Assembly (NCBI RefSeq): GCF_964204865.1
Contig: NC_135250.1
Location: 23,861,395 to 23,925,394 of the forward strand
DNA length: 64,000 bases
Direction of reading: 5' to 3'
From: Styela clava
Taxonomy: Eukaryota > Chordata > Ascidiacea > Stolidobranchia > Styelidae
Within the stretch, counting starts at the first letter, position 1; each line of letters starts with the position of its first letter. The translations under genes were made by a program, and so were the position numbers. Of this stretch, positions 23,901 to 34,312 are shown piece by piece. Below the pieces are notes generated by a model. The model worked only from the letters and a program-made list of their open reading frames with translations. It ran no database searches and was not told where the DNA came from.

Positions 23901-26900
23901 CGACCATTTAATTTGAACCTCGTCTGTTTGTTTATGTTTGTAAGACAAGAATCGTTTTATAGTTTTAGATGATTTTGATACTCTTTACATCTTCACTGAA
24001 CCACGGGCGAATGAATTTTGACAGCATGCCAGTATGTTTCTCGAGTATCGATGTAATTGTTTAATTCCGTAACATTGCCTAATCGGCAATATTTCAACGA
24101 TGTCGTAACAATTTGTTTTTTATCAAATGACCAGACGAATTTTCCACTCAGGCTGATTTTCAGGAACGTAGTTTTGTTTACATAGTGAAATATGTTTTCT
24201 GAAATGTCCGAGACGCAGTAATTTTGAAGTTTTGTAAACGGACCTTCCGTGGAAATTGTTGAGTAGCTTTGGTATATACAATAGTCATGCATGGTTTCGA
24301 GAAAAACACATTCCAAATACCTCCTAAAATAAAAAGTTTTTTCAGGCATTCATATTAAATTGAATGTTATATTTTTATTCAAAAGGCGTGCGAAAGTCTG
24401 CCCGATGAGTCTCAACTCGAAGAAAAGCACAAAGAAGCTGAAGAACTTGCCATCGACAAAATTTCACAAGTTAAAGTGGATGAAACTATTCGAGACAATT
24501 CAATGACTGTACTATCGACAATGATCGAAGAGCGTTATTTGCACTACAAGAAGACGGCAGCCGACAAAAAGGTTGAATGATCTGAATACTCACATAAAAA
24601 GATATTCTAAATTCATTCTAATTATTTCCCAATTTACATTCAGAATTTATATTTTGAGTGCCCATAAAGCAAAGACGATTTTATCCATAAACTAAATGTT
24701 AGAACAAAGCAAAGCAAAAATATATTAAAAAATAGGCATTGGGTATATGAATGATATAAAATACTACCCATTATCGTTTTTATATTTTATCAGAAATGGG
24801 CTGGCAGCAAGTGTGAAGAATACATGGCCAGGATAAAAAGGACTTTCGAGCGCGCAGTGGAATCGGTAAGTGGACAAATCTACCCCTTTTCAATCGTTAC
24901 ACTATGATTTTGTTGTTGCTGTTGTAAAAAATCGTTTTTCCCATCAAATATTGAACTAATTGCTCCGCAATTTTCAATGCCTGGAAATTGTTGTCGCTGA
25001 ACGCATTTATTTTCATTTAAAAAAATTCTGTGAGCTCAATGGTATTTGACTTTGTATGATGAGTTTTGTACGATAATATCAACAAAATTAAAAATTGCTC
25101 CGTGAGGCAGTTTTGAATAGCATTTAACCATCAGGTAATCTGCAAAGCCGGAAATTTTTTTATAAGGAAGGCTACAGACGAGTACGGTAAGAAATTTGAT
25201 ACTACATCGTATAAAACTTGTGTTCAAACTTTTAGCATTGCTCATTTGTTCAATATGTATATATGTTTTATTTTAGAACACAGGTGAACATTCTTGTTCT
25301 GCCGCAGATCTGAAGAACTATTTTTTTAAAGCTCAAAAAAAGGCGGAAAATGCTCTTCAGAACATGCAAATAGCTGCATCCATGAAAAAATTGTGTGCAG
25401 AGAATATGGAAAACGCAATTGAAGATTGGAAGGAAGATTTAACAAACACAAACAAAGAAGCAGAGGTAAGACATACATATATTTAACATTCGCACTTGTA
25501 TTCGAGCGTTTGTAAACGAAGAGTCTATTCTGAACCGTGTACACTAAACTAAGGTAAATTTGAGCAATATTATCAGAGCTCATTGTTCCTTACATTATTT
25601 AGCTGTACTTGACTCTAATCAAATACAACAGGTCGAGTTGAAAGCACTTTGTAAAGATAAAATTGGCCGGTGTTTGGAGCATTACAATACGCTCATCAAA
25701 CGGGTAAGATATATTAATTACCTTATTTATACCTAGTATTAGTATATTGCTATATGCTATATATATAATTAGAATAGATAATTTTAGATGATTATACAAA
25801 ATTGATGGCTATGTAGATGACTAATCACATTTAATTGAAAAATAGAAATTTAAATTAGTGAATCAATAAAGTTGGTAGTCAAATTTTGTTAGGTTTCTGT
25901 TTGAATGTTGAAATATTAGTTGTTTTTAATATTTTGTGGTTTAATTATGTTTATTGTAAGATTGGACAAAACATCGTAGAAGAAGAAGATCTCACTCCTC
26001 ATCACGATAGAGCAATGGAGACAACTGTGAAACGTTACGATCGAGAGGAACTTGTTGGAAACAAAGAAATTGTACAAACACACAAAGAACAGTTGGAGGA
26101 AAACATAATGTCCGACTGGGAGGATTTTAAACAGGAGCGCAGTGATTTTCTGGTTTGAAAGATATAGTTTTTTTTGCATTTGAAACAGATATAGGCCGGT
26201 AGATGAATTGTAATTCGCGGAATCGAGGAGATGCAAACGCTTTTGAACACTTTTATGTTGGTGAATGAGTTAATCGCTGTTCACAGGAAAAAATATTTTT
26301 ACTGGATGATGATAATAAATTGTGTGGCTGGAATGTTTATTTTTAAAGATATTCACTTTATATTATCGAATTATAAAATCGAATTATTTTATTAGGAAAA
26401 GAAAAAAAATGAAGGAGAAGAATGTGTTACGGAGGCGCAAACGTTGTATAATAAAGAAATGAAAAAGGTGAGGTAGTAACGTTTAATTAAATATCTACTA
26501 TCCCACTACTATCTCATTTATTATTATTTTAAAGTTCCCGGATTAATGTTAAAAAGTTGGCTTATTTTAGTTTGTATCTTTTAAAAAACCAGTAAGTTCA
26601 ATCAAGAAATATTTATCTAAAACGAACATAAAAGAATTTGATAGGGCTGCTCGCACATATTTCCTCTATGGGTAATTATATTTGAAAACAAGAGTTTAAA
26701 TCTACCAATGATTGAGGTATTAAATTTATAGTATTATATGGCGTAAAATCATCTCATATTGAAATCAAAACACAGGTTATTGGTGTTAGAACGTATAACA
26801 TCGACGCATTGAAAGGGTTTCACGATGATGCATCTGATAAAGCTAAATCCAAAATCAAAGCATTAAAGTTCCCAAAAGTTGTTCAAACTGAATGCTTCGA

Positions 26901-29675
26901 CAAATTGCAACAAATATTAAAAACCGATTTCTCAAAGTGGGAGCAACAAAATGAAGAGTTGAAGGTAGGATTCCATAAAACAAAACAAAAAATGAATCTC
27001 AATATGAAACGTTACAAGGGTAAGCAAAGTAATCGCTTCGATTGTTAAATGCAATAACGATACTTTCACGAGAAAAGATCATTTACAGTTCATGCTTCAC
27101 TTCTAATATTCACCACGAAATTATAAATTCATTTGATTGTAACTCACATATTTAGCAAATGCAAACAAAAACTATCCGACAGCTTTATTAAAGAAACGGA
27201 AGTAGAAATTTTTTTTCATATAATTAAAAAACATATGTTTTTGACTTATAAATATCTCTAACTTTAAATATTTAAAATTTCTACTAATTGAAATACTTTA
27301 GTTAATACGGCTTTTTGGATTTTTGTTTCAATTAAAATAAAATTTTCAACAATATAACATTTATCTTATTGTCTCAAAATCTTCGTATTCTGTTTCTGCT
27401 ATGTAGGTCGACAGAAAACGAAGTTTGGAAAAATATGTCCGGTTGGAGTGTATTCATGCATACAAACAGAAAATGGAAGAGGTAATCTATGTGTGGTTAG
27501 GCGATCACTCGCTCGCCAACTTATATTGACGTTGCGCAAAACTTATATCATTCTGATCTCATTTCAATTATTTTGGAAAACAGTGAAATTGGTGTGCATT
27601 AAATATAATTATCAATTATAGGATAACGCTAAATATTCTGGATTTTATTTATAAATTCATAATTCACAGCTTTGTGGTACACTTTATTGCCGTGAAGATA
27701 CGATGGTCTCGCACCATGGAACAGCTATCAAACATGCAAAAGTGAAGTTTGATTCTTACGACACACTTCCCGAGAAGTATCTTCCTAATGAAAATGTAGT
27801 CCAAGCCTGCCTAGATACACTGAAGGAGCTTTGCGATGATGAAAAAAAGATTTTTGACGGAGTTAACACACAACACAAAGTAAATAAATTATCTATTGAA
27901 CATTGTGAAAAATAAAAATAAAATGATATATAAGTTTCAGAGTCTGAAAGAATGATACCTTAATATTATACTGATATACTATATGGACACGAAGTGGAAC
28001 TATATATCGTTTAGTTATTATGTTTTTGTTATTATGTTATGTTAATGTGATAAAATCGCTCTCCCCTAATTACATAAATAATTGGTTTGAAATTTTCAGT
28101 AGGTAATACTTATTGTTGTCGCTAGAGGATTTATTTATTTTAAAAAATTCTGTAGGCTCTATGACGTTCGTTTTTTACTTCTACGTTTTGTCACGTGACG
28201 TCATCAAAATTGCGCACAGTGCTGTGGTGCCGTGATTACGTCTTAGTGATCTTGTGTTCAGACTGCCGGTACTGCAAAAGATTTGATGCTACTTTATTTT
28301 TTGATTTTTGAGTCCATATATTTGTGAATAGCTTTCGTAATATGATATACAAATAGATTTACCGCCATGTGCATATACATCAAAATAAATATAATATATA
28401 TGCATTTATTGAAGTAATTAAAGTACATTCAAACGGCATATATATAAATAGAAAGTCAATGACGTATACATATACACTCAATTTTAATATGCATATATAT
28501 TAACGTCCTTTGTAAATAAAGCCAACTCAACATATGAGATCATTTAGGTGATAATACATACACAGCCAATGTCATATGCATATACTGTACAGCCAATTCA
28601 ATATAATGTGCATTACTTCCAGCACTGCACATACAATCCAATGTCCTATAAATATACAGTACTCAATGTTCACATGAAGTCATTTGTGTAATGCACAGAG
28701 ATGTAATTTCATATGCGCATACCTGCGAATCATATACATATAAAGCCAACAAAATTTGCATATACAACCAACTCACATACATGTAGGGCTAATAAATATG
28801 AATATATAAACAGCCAAATCATCCTATACATACGTATTATGTATGGCATTATATTTTCTATGTATATCATCTGAATGGCTGTATATTTTTTGTACTGCGC
28901 ATAACATTAACTTTATTTTTCCTGAAATTGTACCTCGATCAAAAGATACACACAATACAATTTTACGCTTTGTATTGAATTGTAAATAGTGAAATTAAAT
29001 TTCACTTTCCTTCCTATTAATGATGTTCTGAAACTTTATAAATGACTTTATAAATAATATTTTATTCCCAGGTTAAATGCGAACAGATGGCAAATGAGAC
29101 GATTGATAAAGCGACAAAAGAATACAACACTATAATGAAAATAGTAAGTAAATGTGTTCTAGTCTGAGCTTGAAAGCATTCATCACACTAAAAACACGCC
29201 CATTGCGAAATCTAATTTTTTCCGGAATTTGTTTGAGCAATTTTTTTTACTTTTTTTAACCAAAGGAAACAAAATACGGAATGAACGAAAGGGCTCTGAA
29301 GACTTTCCACGATAGTAGCAAAGAAAAAACGAAACAGTGGATGGAAAATAATTTATCATTAAGGGAGGATGTTCAACAACTCGTTAAAGAAAAATTCGAA
29401 GGAAAAATGGCGAATTTATTTGAGGAAGTCAAAAACAATAACCATCAAAAAATAGTAAGAACGTGACTTGTAACATATATTCCAATTTGCTTTACGATCG
29501 AATTATAATGGCTTGGGGTTAAGCTGACAAACCCTATTACATCACATTGAAATTATTCAGAATCTTTTTTATATTGTAGGATAACATGAACGCGGTTCTT
29601 GCACAGACAAAGTTAGCAGCAATTAAAAAATATAAAAAAGAGATGGAGGAAGTGAGTGACATCGATATGACATAA
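10061..29675 (+). CDS. Gene B1: atlastin-like GTPase with about twelve three-helix modules
   Basis: Exons: 10061-10097, 12332-12528, 12998-13132, 14288-14443, 14712-14768, 15349-15574, 17590-17774, 17955-18026, 18312-18509, 19397-19468, 19705-19893, 20417-20488, 20643-20843, 20958-21029, 21443-21631, 21788-21859, 21934-22128, 22400-22471, 22685-22882, 23621-23692, 24386-24571, 24794-24865, 25277-25465, 25632-25703, 25961-26152, 26396-26467, 26776-26964, 27407-27481, 27670-27879, 29072-29143, 29266-29454, 29580-29675. All join in frame without a stop (about 1426 residues; human atlastin is about 560). The start is ATG in an exon beginning MATCMEKDEFYE, phase 1 into exon 2. Motifs: GAMREGKS 57-64, GFSWRGG 93-99, DTQG 130-133, RD 201-202. 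Residues from about 332 on are the module array, rich in K/E and predicted helical. I see no membrane segment or signal peptide. The last exon either reads through to TAA at 29673-29675 (AATAAA at 29726) or ends at a strong GTGAGT donor at 29652 leading to an unidentified exon. Confidence 0.88.
10098..12331. other. B1 intron 1 (2.2 kb)
   Basis: Large first intron separating the 12-codon leader exon from the G domain. It includes two diverged direct copies of a ~90-bp sequence (about 11360-11455 and 11571-11660, sharing cgacRataaata...cggcc...tcatcc). A GC-richer patch lies at about 11805-11890. No exon recognised. Copy 2: 50078-52307. Confidence 0.55.
13330..14245. repeat. Large foldback array in B1 intron 3
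   Basis: The left half (to about 13700) is built of degenerate copies of catatacagccaat-type units. The right half (about 13740-14245) has the same unit in reverse complement (attggctgtatatgcata). TA-rich microsatellites lie at the centre. Together they form a ~0.9-kb imperfect palindrome. Probably a foldback-type transposable element. Copy 2: about 53302-54218. Confidence 0.6.
14801..15066. mobile_element. MITE-like element with TG microsatellite in B1 intron 5
   Basis: Terminal inverted repeats of about 25 bp (acttatcgatcttaagatcg at 14801; its complement ends at 15066) enclose about 265 bp with a (TG)n tract at 14862-14904 and GC-richer sequence. No ORF. The TG tract is shorter in copy 2 (54835-54871), as expected for a microsatellite. 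Copy 2 element: 54774-55028. Confidence 0.6.
15684..16986. mobile_element. Mariner-like DNA transposon remnant in B1 intron 6
   Basis: Termini tacaggatgtctcaacagta (15684) and its reverse complement ending at 16986 match at 26 of 28 positions (tacaggRtgtctcaaMagta...). They are flanked by TA, the Tc1/mariner target. The 1303-bp length is typical of a full mariner, yet I see no intact transposase. Instead 15723-15895 and 15982-16146 are about 170-bp inverted arms, so it is a rearranged or non-autonomous copy. Copy 2: 55646-56948. Confidence 0.65.
17018..17493. mobile_element. hAT-like short element in B1 intron 6
   Basis: Ends read ggtgcacaacct... and ...aggttgtgcacccctg, resembling the CAGGGGTnnnCAACCT termini of non-autonomous hAT elements. 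The internal part is GC-richer than its surroundings. No 8-bp target duplication is evident. Copy 2: about 56980-57455. Confidence 0.4.
18510..19396. other. B1 intron 9, no feature seen
   Basis: AT-rich intron of 887 bp with poly-A tracts; I recognise no repeat family, RNA or exon in it. Copy 2: 58472-59359. Confidence 0.5.
22954..23496. repeat. Foldback array ending in a 78-bp-stem hairpin, B1 intron 19
   Basis: The left half carries spaced degenerate copies of tttgcacccatatac; from about 23188 the same unit runs in reverse (gtgcgtgggtgcaaa). It ends in an almost perfect hairpin: arms 23334-23411 and 23419-23496 pair at 76 of 78 positions with a 7-base loop. It looks like a foldback transposon; the stem could also yield double-stranded RNA when transcribed in the intron. 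Copy 2: about 62917-63459, hairpin 63297-63374/63382-63459. Confidence 0.65.
23693..24385. other. B1 intron 20 with possible hAT fragment
   Basis: A GC-richer block starting cagggctagtgaactggcgg at 23857 resembles a hAT-type terminus and continues to about 24300, with a long minus-strand open frame (23993-24349) that I cannot assign. No matching second terminus found. Confidence 0.3.
24988..25215 (+). repeat. Dispersed repeat copy 1 (B1 intron 22)
   Basis: Starts ttgttgtcgctgaacg and runs through aaaaaattctgtgagctc to a tail atttgatactac. It matches 28112-28295 in unit order and many short words, so it is one family of short interspersed sequence inserted twice in the introns of one gene. 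Confidence 0.45.
26965..27406. other. B1 intron 27, no feature seen
   Basis: AT-rich, no repeat or exon recognised. Confidence 0.5.
28112..28295 (+). repeat. Dispersed repeat copy 2 (B1 intron 29)
   Basis: Diverged counterpart of 24988-25215: ttgttgtcgctagagg, aaaaaattctgtaggctc and the tail atttgatgctac in the same order. Confidence 0.45.
28355..28880. repeat. Array of catatacagcca-type units in B1 intron 29
   Basis: Degenerate units like those in the left half of the intron 3 foldback (tatgcatatacagccaat), with a short reversed part near 28830-28880 (ggctgtatat). It is a second member of the same foldback family, mostly one orientation. Confidence 0.5.
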
Positions 29676-29725
29676 TTTTTCACAATTGTGTCGACTTTTA
29701 CTTTTTTTCACTATTGCTGCTAAGA

Positions 29726-29731
29726 AATAAA
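29726..29731 (+). terminator. Polyadenylation signal AATAAA after B1
   Basis: Canonical hexamer 50 bases after the in-frame stop at 29675, supporting a B1 transcript end near 29750 without further splicing. Confidence 0.5.
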
Positions 29732-30200
29732 AATTAAATACCCTCGACTTTAATACTTTTTTGACTGATTTGAGGGCAAATATTACTTTTGAGTTTTGCA
29801 AAGAGTAAACGAGAGAAGAAAAGTTGTGAACCCCTGGTCTAAGTCTAACCTACCGTTTCTTGTTCTTACTTTCATGCCTCGCTCTTCTTATGAAGATTCA
29901 AGCGTCGGCCTTTTGCTGGAATAATAGTAACAATTTTCAATATAGGCCCATATATATACATCAGAAATAATGCCATCGTGTCCAGTCCGTTCAGATTAAG
30001 TAAAATGCTTTATGTGTCCGTGATATGTACAGTGAAATAACTATAAATCACAATTTCGTTTATTTCAGTAGTAGCGATACAAATTTCAGTTGTTCCAAGA
30101 AATTATTTATTAGGAAAGCAATAGTATAATTACTAGAGTAACTAGACCAACGAACTTTTTATTTTTTTCCTGACGTATTCATATACACTGATATACCATA

Positions 30201-31495
30201 TTGCATTTGAATATGCTTACAGATGCTTGGAAACACTTGCTTTCATTCGGATTCCGAATTTCTAGTCAAAAAAACTGCGGATATTCAATATCGATCAATG
30301 TCTGCTGGCTGCTGGCCAGTTATCTTTCACGACTTGGTCCTTATTATAATCTGCAAATTATTAAATCGTCAGTTATTTATGAAATAATGCACCAATATCA
30401 CTGCAAAAAACTCCCTTCTGCTTTCACGAACTATTTTTTAAAACAGAGAAATGTTCATAGGAAATGGGTTTCTCTGTTAGGTCTGTCAGTAGATGTTTTT
30501 ATTATGTGAATCGCTTTAACACCAAACTCACCCAAAACTCGATCAAATTTGTTGGCGTTAAATTATGGAATTAGCTCCCTAGAAACATTCGATCCTGTAA
30601 TTATACTTCTTACAAATATGCACTGAAAAGCCCATACCTGGATGCTTGTAGGTCTAGTTGCCATCATCTGAAAACAATACTTAAGTGCCTGACTTTGTGT
30701 TGCTTGCTATACCCATCTGTGTTCATCCACGCTCGTCAAGTATAGCCTCTTTAACATTTTCTACTCAATACCTATTGTAAGTTACTATTTGCTTTTGTCT
30801 TCTTGTGTCCTGCTCTTGCTTTATCATTTTCAGCCCAGTCTCATTGCCACAAATTATGCAGAACGCACGAATCAATCTGCACTATTTTTATGAGCCAATA
30901 ATTTACTAACAATCGCTATTAACAGAAAACATTCGACAAATATCAGCTCTAGCAGCCAAAATCTCGTTGCTGGGCACATTATTTTACTGTGCTCCGTAGC
31001 CCTTGAGGCATATCTTATTTACAGATGTCGCTGTTACATCACCTATCACCCTGTAGTCATCTTGGCATTCCGTGGTGTATTTCCGATTTGTTGATGTTCT
31101 TTCTTTGTATGATTGTGTTTTAATCAAGTAAATGTTTAATATACTATAGTGATTGTGGCATACTGTGGTTTATCTCGATTTATTTTGTTGTTCTTTCTTT
31201 GTATGGTTGTGCTTAATATCCGAATCTGAATCTGATTTCTATATTGGAGCAAAATTTATTCAATCCAAAATCTGATGCCGCACAGCATCACGTGTTAGAG
31301 TATCATAAAAATACTAATTTGTTGTTCATCCGGGCGGTTAAAGGAAAACTGTAATCAATGCAAAATAAAACTGACTTTTTATTTAGAGTGAATAATGACT
31401 TTTCTTTGCGTAATTGTACTAATTGTCGTGCTATTTGTGATTGTCATTATTCGTGATTTTGTAATATACCAAATAAATAAATTTGCGTGTTTAGT
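30201..31495 (+). mobile_element. Decayed 3' end of a non-LTR retrotransposon (LINE)
   Basis: A 102-codon open frame (30201-30509) includes KSSVIYEIMHQYHCKKLPSA and TNYFLKQRNVH. About 25 bases later, in another frame, comes SIKFVGVKLWN-stop-LPRNIRS. This is the order seen at the C-terminus of LINE reverse transcriptases (KLP..F..YF, then G.KLWN.LP..IR). Frameshifts and the stop show it is dead. The 3' part has a partial tandem repeat at about 31060-31220 and ends in an aaataaataaattt tail near 31490, as LINEs do. Confidence 0.6.
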
Positions 31496-34123
31496 ATCCT
31501 CTTTTGTACTCAAGAGAAAATTTCTGGAATATGAAATTCGATTTTACGATGTACTTTAATGTACTGGTGATTTCTGTAACAAAGTGAAAGGATTTAGATA
31601 AAGTTGATAGTGTTGTAACAAGTGTCAGGCACGTTTGACATTCAGCTTATGAAACGGTCTCGTATTACGATAGAGTATCGATCAATCGTTTTTCATAATG
31701 TTTAATGTCTCTTAGAGACTTTTAACATACCCAAAAGTTTTGTACAATACCTAATATCTTTAAAATACTATTAATAGTTTGGTGTTTTCTTACCGGTAAA
31801 CATTTATTAATTGATAATATTTCGAGGTCAATAAACTAAAAGTATATTTTCCTGCATTGCAAACAATATATCGAATATCCATAAAGTGTTCTGGTAATAT
31901 CATATTTCAATACCCCTATCATTGAAGTTTAAAAAATCAAAATTGATCATTATATAAGTAACTACCTTGGGTAGTGAATTGAAGTCCGCATGCGCTACCA
32001 AAACGATGTCTTATGTGCCGTTATATCGCAATGACGTCACACATATCTAGGTTTAGACGAACACTAACTATGTTTGGTGAGACGTAGATGGACAGATTTC
32101 ACCGAAGGTTTTTCCCTAAGGAAAACGACCCGGATGAATAATTAATTTAGTTTGCAAGAAACCCTCGCGATCGTCGAAATGATAAAATTTCTTGTTTATC
32201 TCGGGCATTTCAAGGTGGTTGAGAAACAACAGCAATTTATGAAAGTTTTCTTCTAATTAGATTAAATAAAGATATTGAGGGTATAGAACTTTCGCACTAT
32301 TCATAGTGGTTTTCAACGGGTATTTATTACTCGTCTTAAGCAAATAATTTGAATAAGCTGGGCATGACGTATTTCGAAAATTTGACGTGTTCATATTACA
32401 CTGTTTCTCGAATTCGGTCTGCATTTGGTGAAGATATACGAAAGTTACAAATATCTAGAAAACGTGTAACAGAGTAAATACAGATGCTTGTTTAGTATAC
32501 AATCGTTATATGAAATATATTCCAGTGATCTTTGCGGGTTGTTATTACTCGTCTTTGGTGAAGAATTTAAACTAGTGGTTCAAGATATGTAGAATTCCAT
32601 TTTTCTTTGTATTGCTGAATTTGACGGCGTAAAAATTTTACATCAGAAGTATAAAGCAGACGAATACATATTCATATTGTGAATATCAGTCACTAGAAAT
32701 AATTCTAAAGCTATATCGTTCTCTTGCACAATTTGAGATTGAACGTAAAGAAAAAGAAGATAATGCTCAAACTTGTTAAACCTGTGTAAAAAAACTGTTA
32801 ATGATAGTTCTGCGAAAAATCCAAATGGAAAGAAAACTGGTCAATGATTTTTTGCGTTTTGTTCCTAGCAACACTAATTTGAGCCAGAGCCCAAAAGTTC
32901 TTTGGTTCGCTTTTTTTTAATATTTCTCAAAGAAAAGGCGGTTTCACGTTGCTCTAGTACAGCTTAGTACGTCTTGTTTATCTTCTTTGTGCACTGTTGC
33001 AAACCGTTTGATATGGCCATTAACATTTCAATGAAACCAAGAGTGTAGTATGCTTGTGAGATAACTCAATCCTAACCTTTGGTTTTATGATTACCTAATA
33101 GCCCGCTGGAATTACAGACATATTACGTCGTATTCGGTTCAGTTTCACTAATACCTTTAGTTATGTATTGTAATACATATGTATGGATGCTATTCAAAAT
33201 GTACAAAAACAGATCGCGAAATGCGCGCATCACTAAATAATGATCCTTCAAATATTTAACAACAAAAGGAACAGAGATTTCACACCATGGGGAGGGGGAT
33301 ATATAAAAAAAATATTGGGAACTACTGTTCTGCATCATTTATTGCTTATTTTTGCACAAATAACTAATGACCTATCATGATTTCATTACACATTCTTTAT
33401 ATTAAAAACGGATATGAGAATCAAACTTGAAGCGGTGTTTATTCTGATTGTGATAATTATATTAAATATTGATAGCTTTAATTGTCTGAAGCACTGGCTC
33501 CATACATGCTAAAGACAAACAGAAAAGCTGGTTTACAGGTAGCGTTACAATTTCGAATACAGATTGATAGCCACTCGATATAAGCCACTAAAAATTGATG
33601 CATAAGAAAAAATGGATAATTATTTGCATTTTGAATGAAACAAGTGTGATAAAGCACGCAGTGAAAATAATAAACTTGATACACGAGGTGTTGATAGAAA
33701 ACATAACACATGTAACAGTGTGCAATGGCGACTACAGTTTTACGATATCGACATTAGTTTGTCAGCTATAGCGCGTATAAATTATGACCTATACCGACTA
33801 TATATCGTCAAACTCGCTTATTTTCTACAAAGAGATGTAAGTTTACATTTTTTACTGTGTGTGGCATAAGTTTATCAACAGCTTGGGCCTTGGAGCCCAT
33901 GATTTAGCTGCATTAGCTTCAATGATTCTAGTCTATCTGCTTTATCGGTTATAAAAGCATATCTACTGTCATAGCGACCATACTATTTTGTGGTGGCCAT
34001 ACCATTACTTGGTTATATAAGTTATTACTTGGATGTATATCCTATACAACAAAATTTATCAACTGTCTGTCCTATTCCGACATCATGTTCAATGAATTAT
34101 CAAAGTCTAAACAGGTATTTTCG

Positions 34124-34312
34124 TCATTTTCGAATTTTTCTCGAAAGTTCAGATAATTCGTTTTTTAGAGTCGATTGTTGCTGTTTAACAATTTTGATGT
34201 CTGATTTTATTTGTTCTACGTGCTCCAGTATTGTATCTACAGCATTGCAGCAATTGCACTGATTTGTCTGATTTGCAGATTCCTCACGTTCTTGAATGAC
34301 TTGCAGATCCCC
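34124..34312 (-). other. Terminal exon of A2: CxCC cluster and five-heptad coiled coil
   Basis: The exon follows AG at 34313-34314 in phase 0 and ends with TGA at 34126-34124; it encodes 62 residues. After an E/N/Q-rich lead comes QCNCCNA. Then comes a coiled coil starting VDTILEHVEQIKSDI with hydrophobic residues at a positions V, V, I, (Q), L, I and d positions I, I, V, L, L over five heptads, ending in RKIRK. It suggests parallel multimerisation of the tail; the cysteine cluster could form disulfides or be acylated (inference). No transmembrane segment is present. I found no convincing AATAAA immediately downstream. Confidence 0.75.

Larger units (their letters stand above)
1..24037. repeat. 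Copy 1 of the ~40-kb A/B locus duplication (visible part)
   Basis: Matches 40205-64000 nearly base for base. The offset changes from 40204 near the left edge to about 39985 past gene A exon 7 (a 218-bp difference), then drifts by small indels to 39963 at the right. Differences are scattered substitutions, homopolymer and microsatellite length changes, in introns as much as exons, as expected for very recent copies or alleles. Confidence 0.95.
17955..29675 (+). repeat. Array of about twelve two-exon three-helix modules in B1
   Basis: Exons strictly alternate short and long. Short exons have 24 codons (25 in exon 28). Long exons have 66, 63, 67, 63, 65, 66, 62, 63, 64, 63, 70 and 63 codons. 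Every intron is phase 0. The first pair aligns with the single middle domain of atlastin: short helix AQTEAFLANV...; then a long exon ending in FYGGDEARKRCETNL...EQMSDRN, compare atlastin [20 protein letters not shown]. Later pairs keep the pattern: a short amphipathic helix ending in K/E-rich turns, a helix, a Gly/Pro-containing break, then a last helix ending in (Q)N-K/R. Sequence identity between modules is low, so the duplications are old. A final unpaired 24-codon exon (29580) closes the array. Confidence 0.85.
29676..34123. other. Convergent intergenic region between B1 and A2
   Basis: The 3' ends of B1 and A2 point at each other across about 4.4 kb. It holds the B1 polyadenylation signal AATAAA at 29726-29731, a LINE tail (30201-31495), and AT-rich sequence. 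Two weak candidates for an alternative last exon of B1 are 32215-32256 (followed by AATAAA at 32265-32270) and 32657-32779. A GC-poor stretch at 33060-33350 looks transposon-derived. No independent gene is supported. Confidence 0.55.

Noticed and set aside
23993..24349. 118-codon minus-strand open frame in B intron 20
   Set aside because: Lies in a transposon-like block, antisense to the intron, ends near the acceptor of exon 21; no recognisable domain.
30201..30509. 102-codon open frame as an independent gene
   Set aside because: Its C-terminal part continues, after a frameshift, into a LINE-type KLWN-stop-LPRNIR block, so it is a decayed retrotransposon tail.
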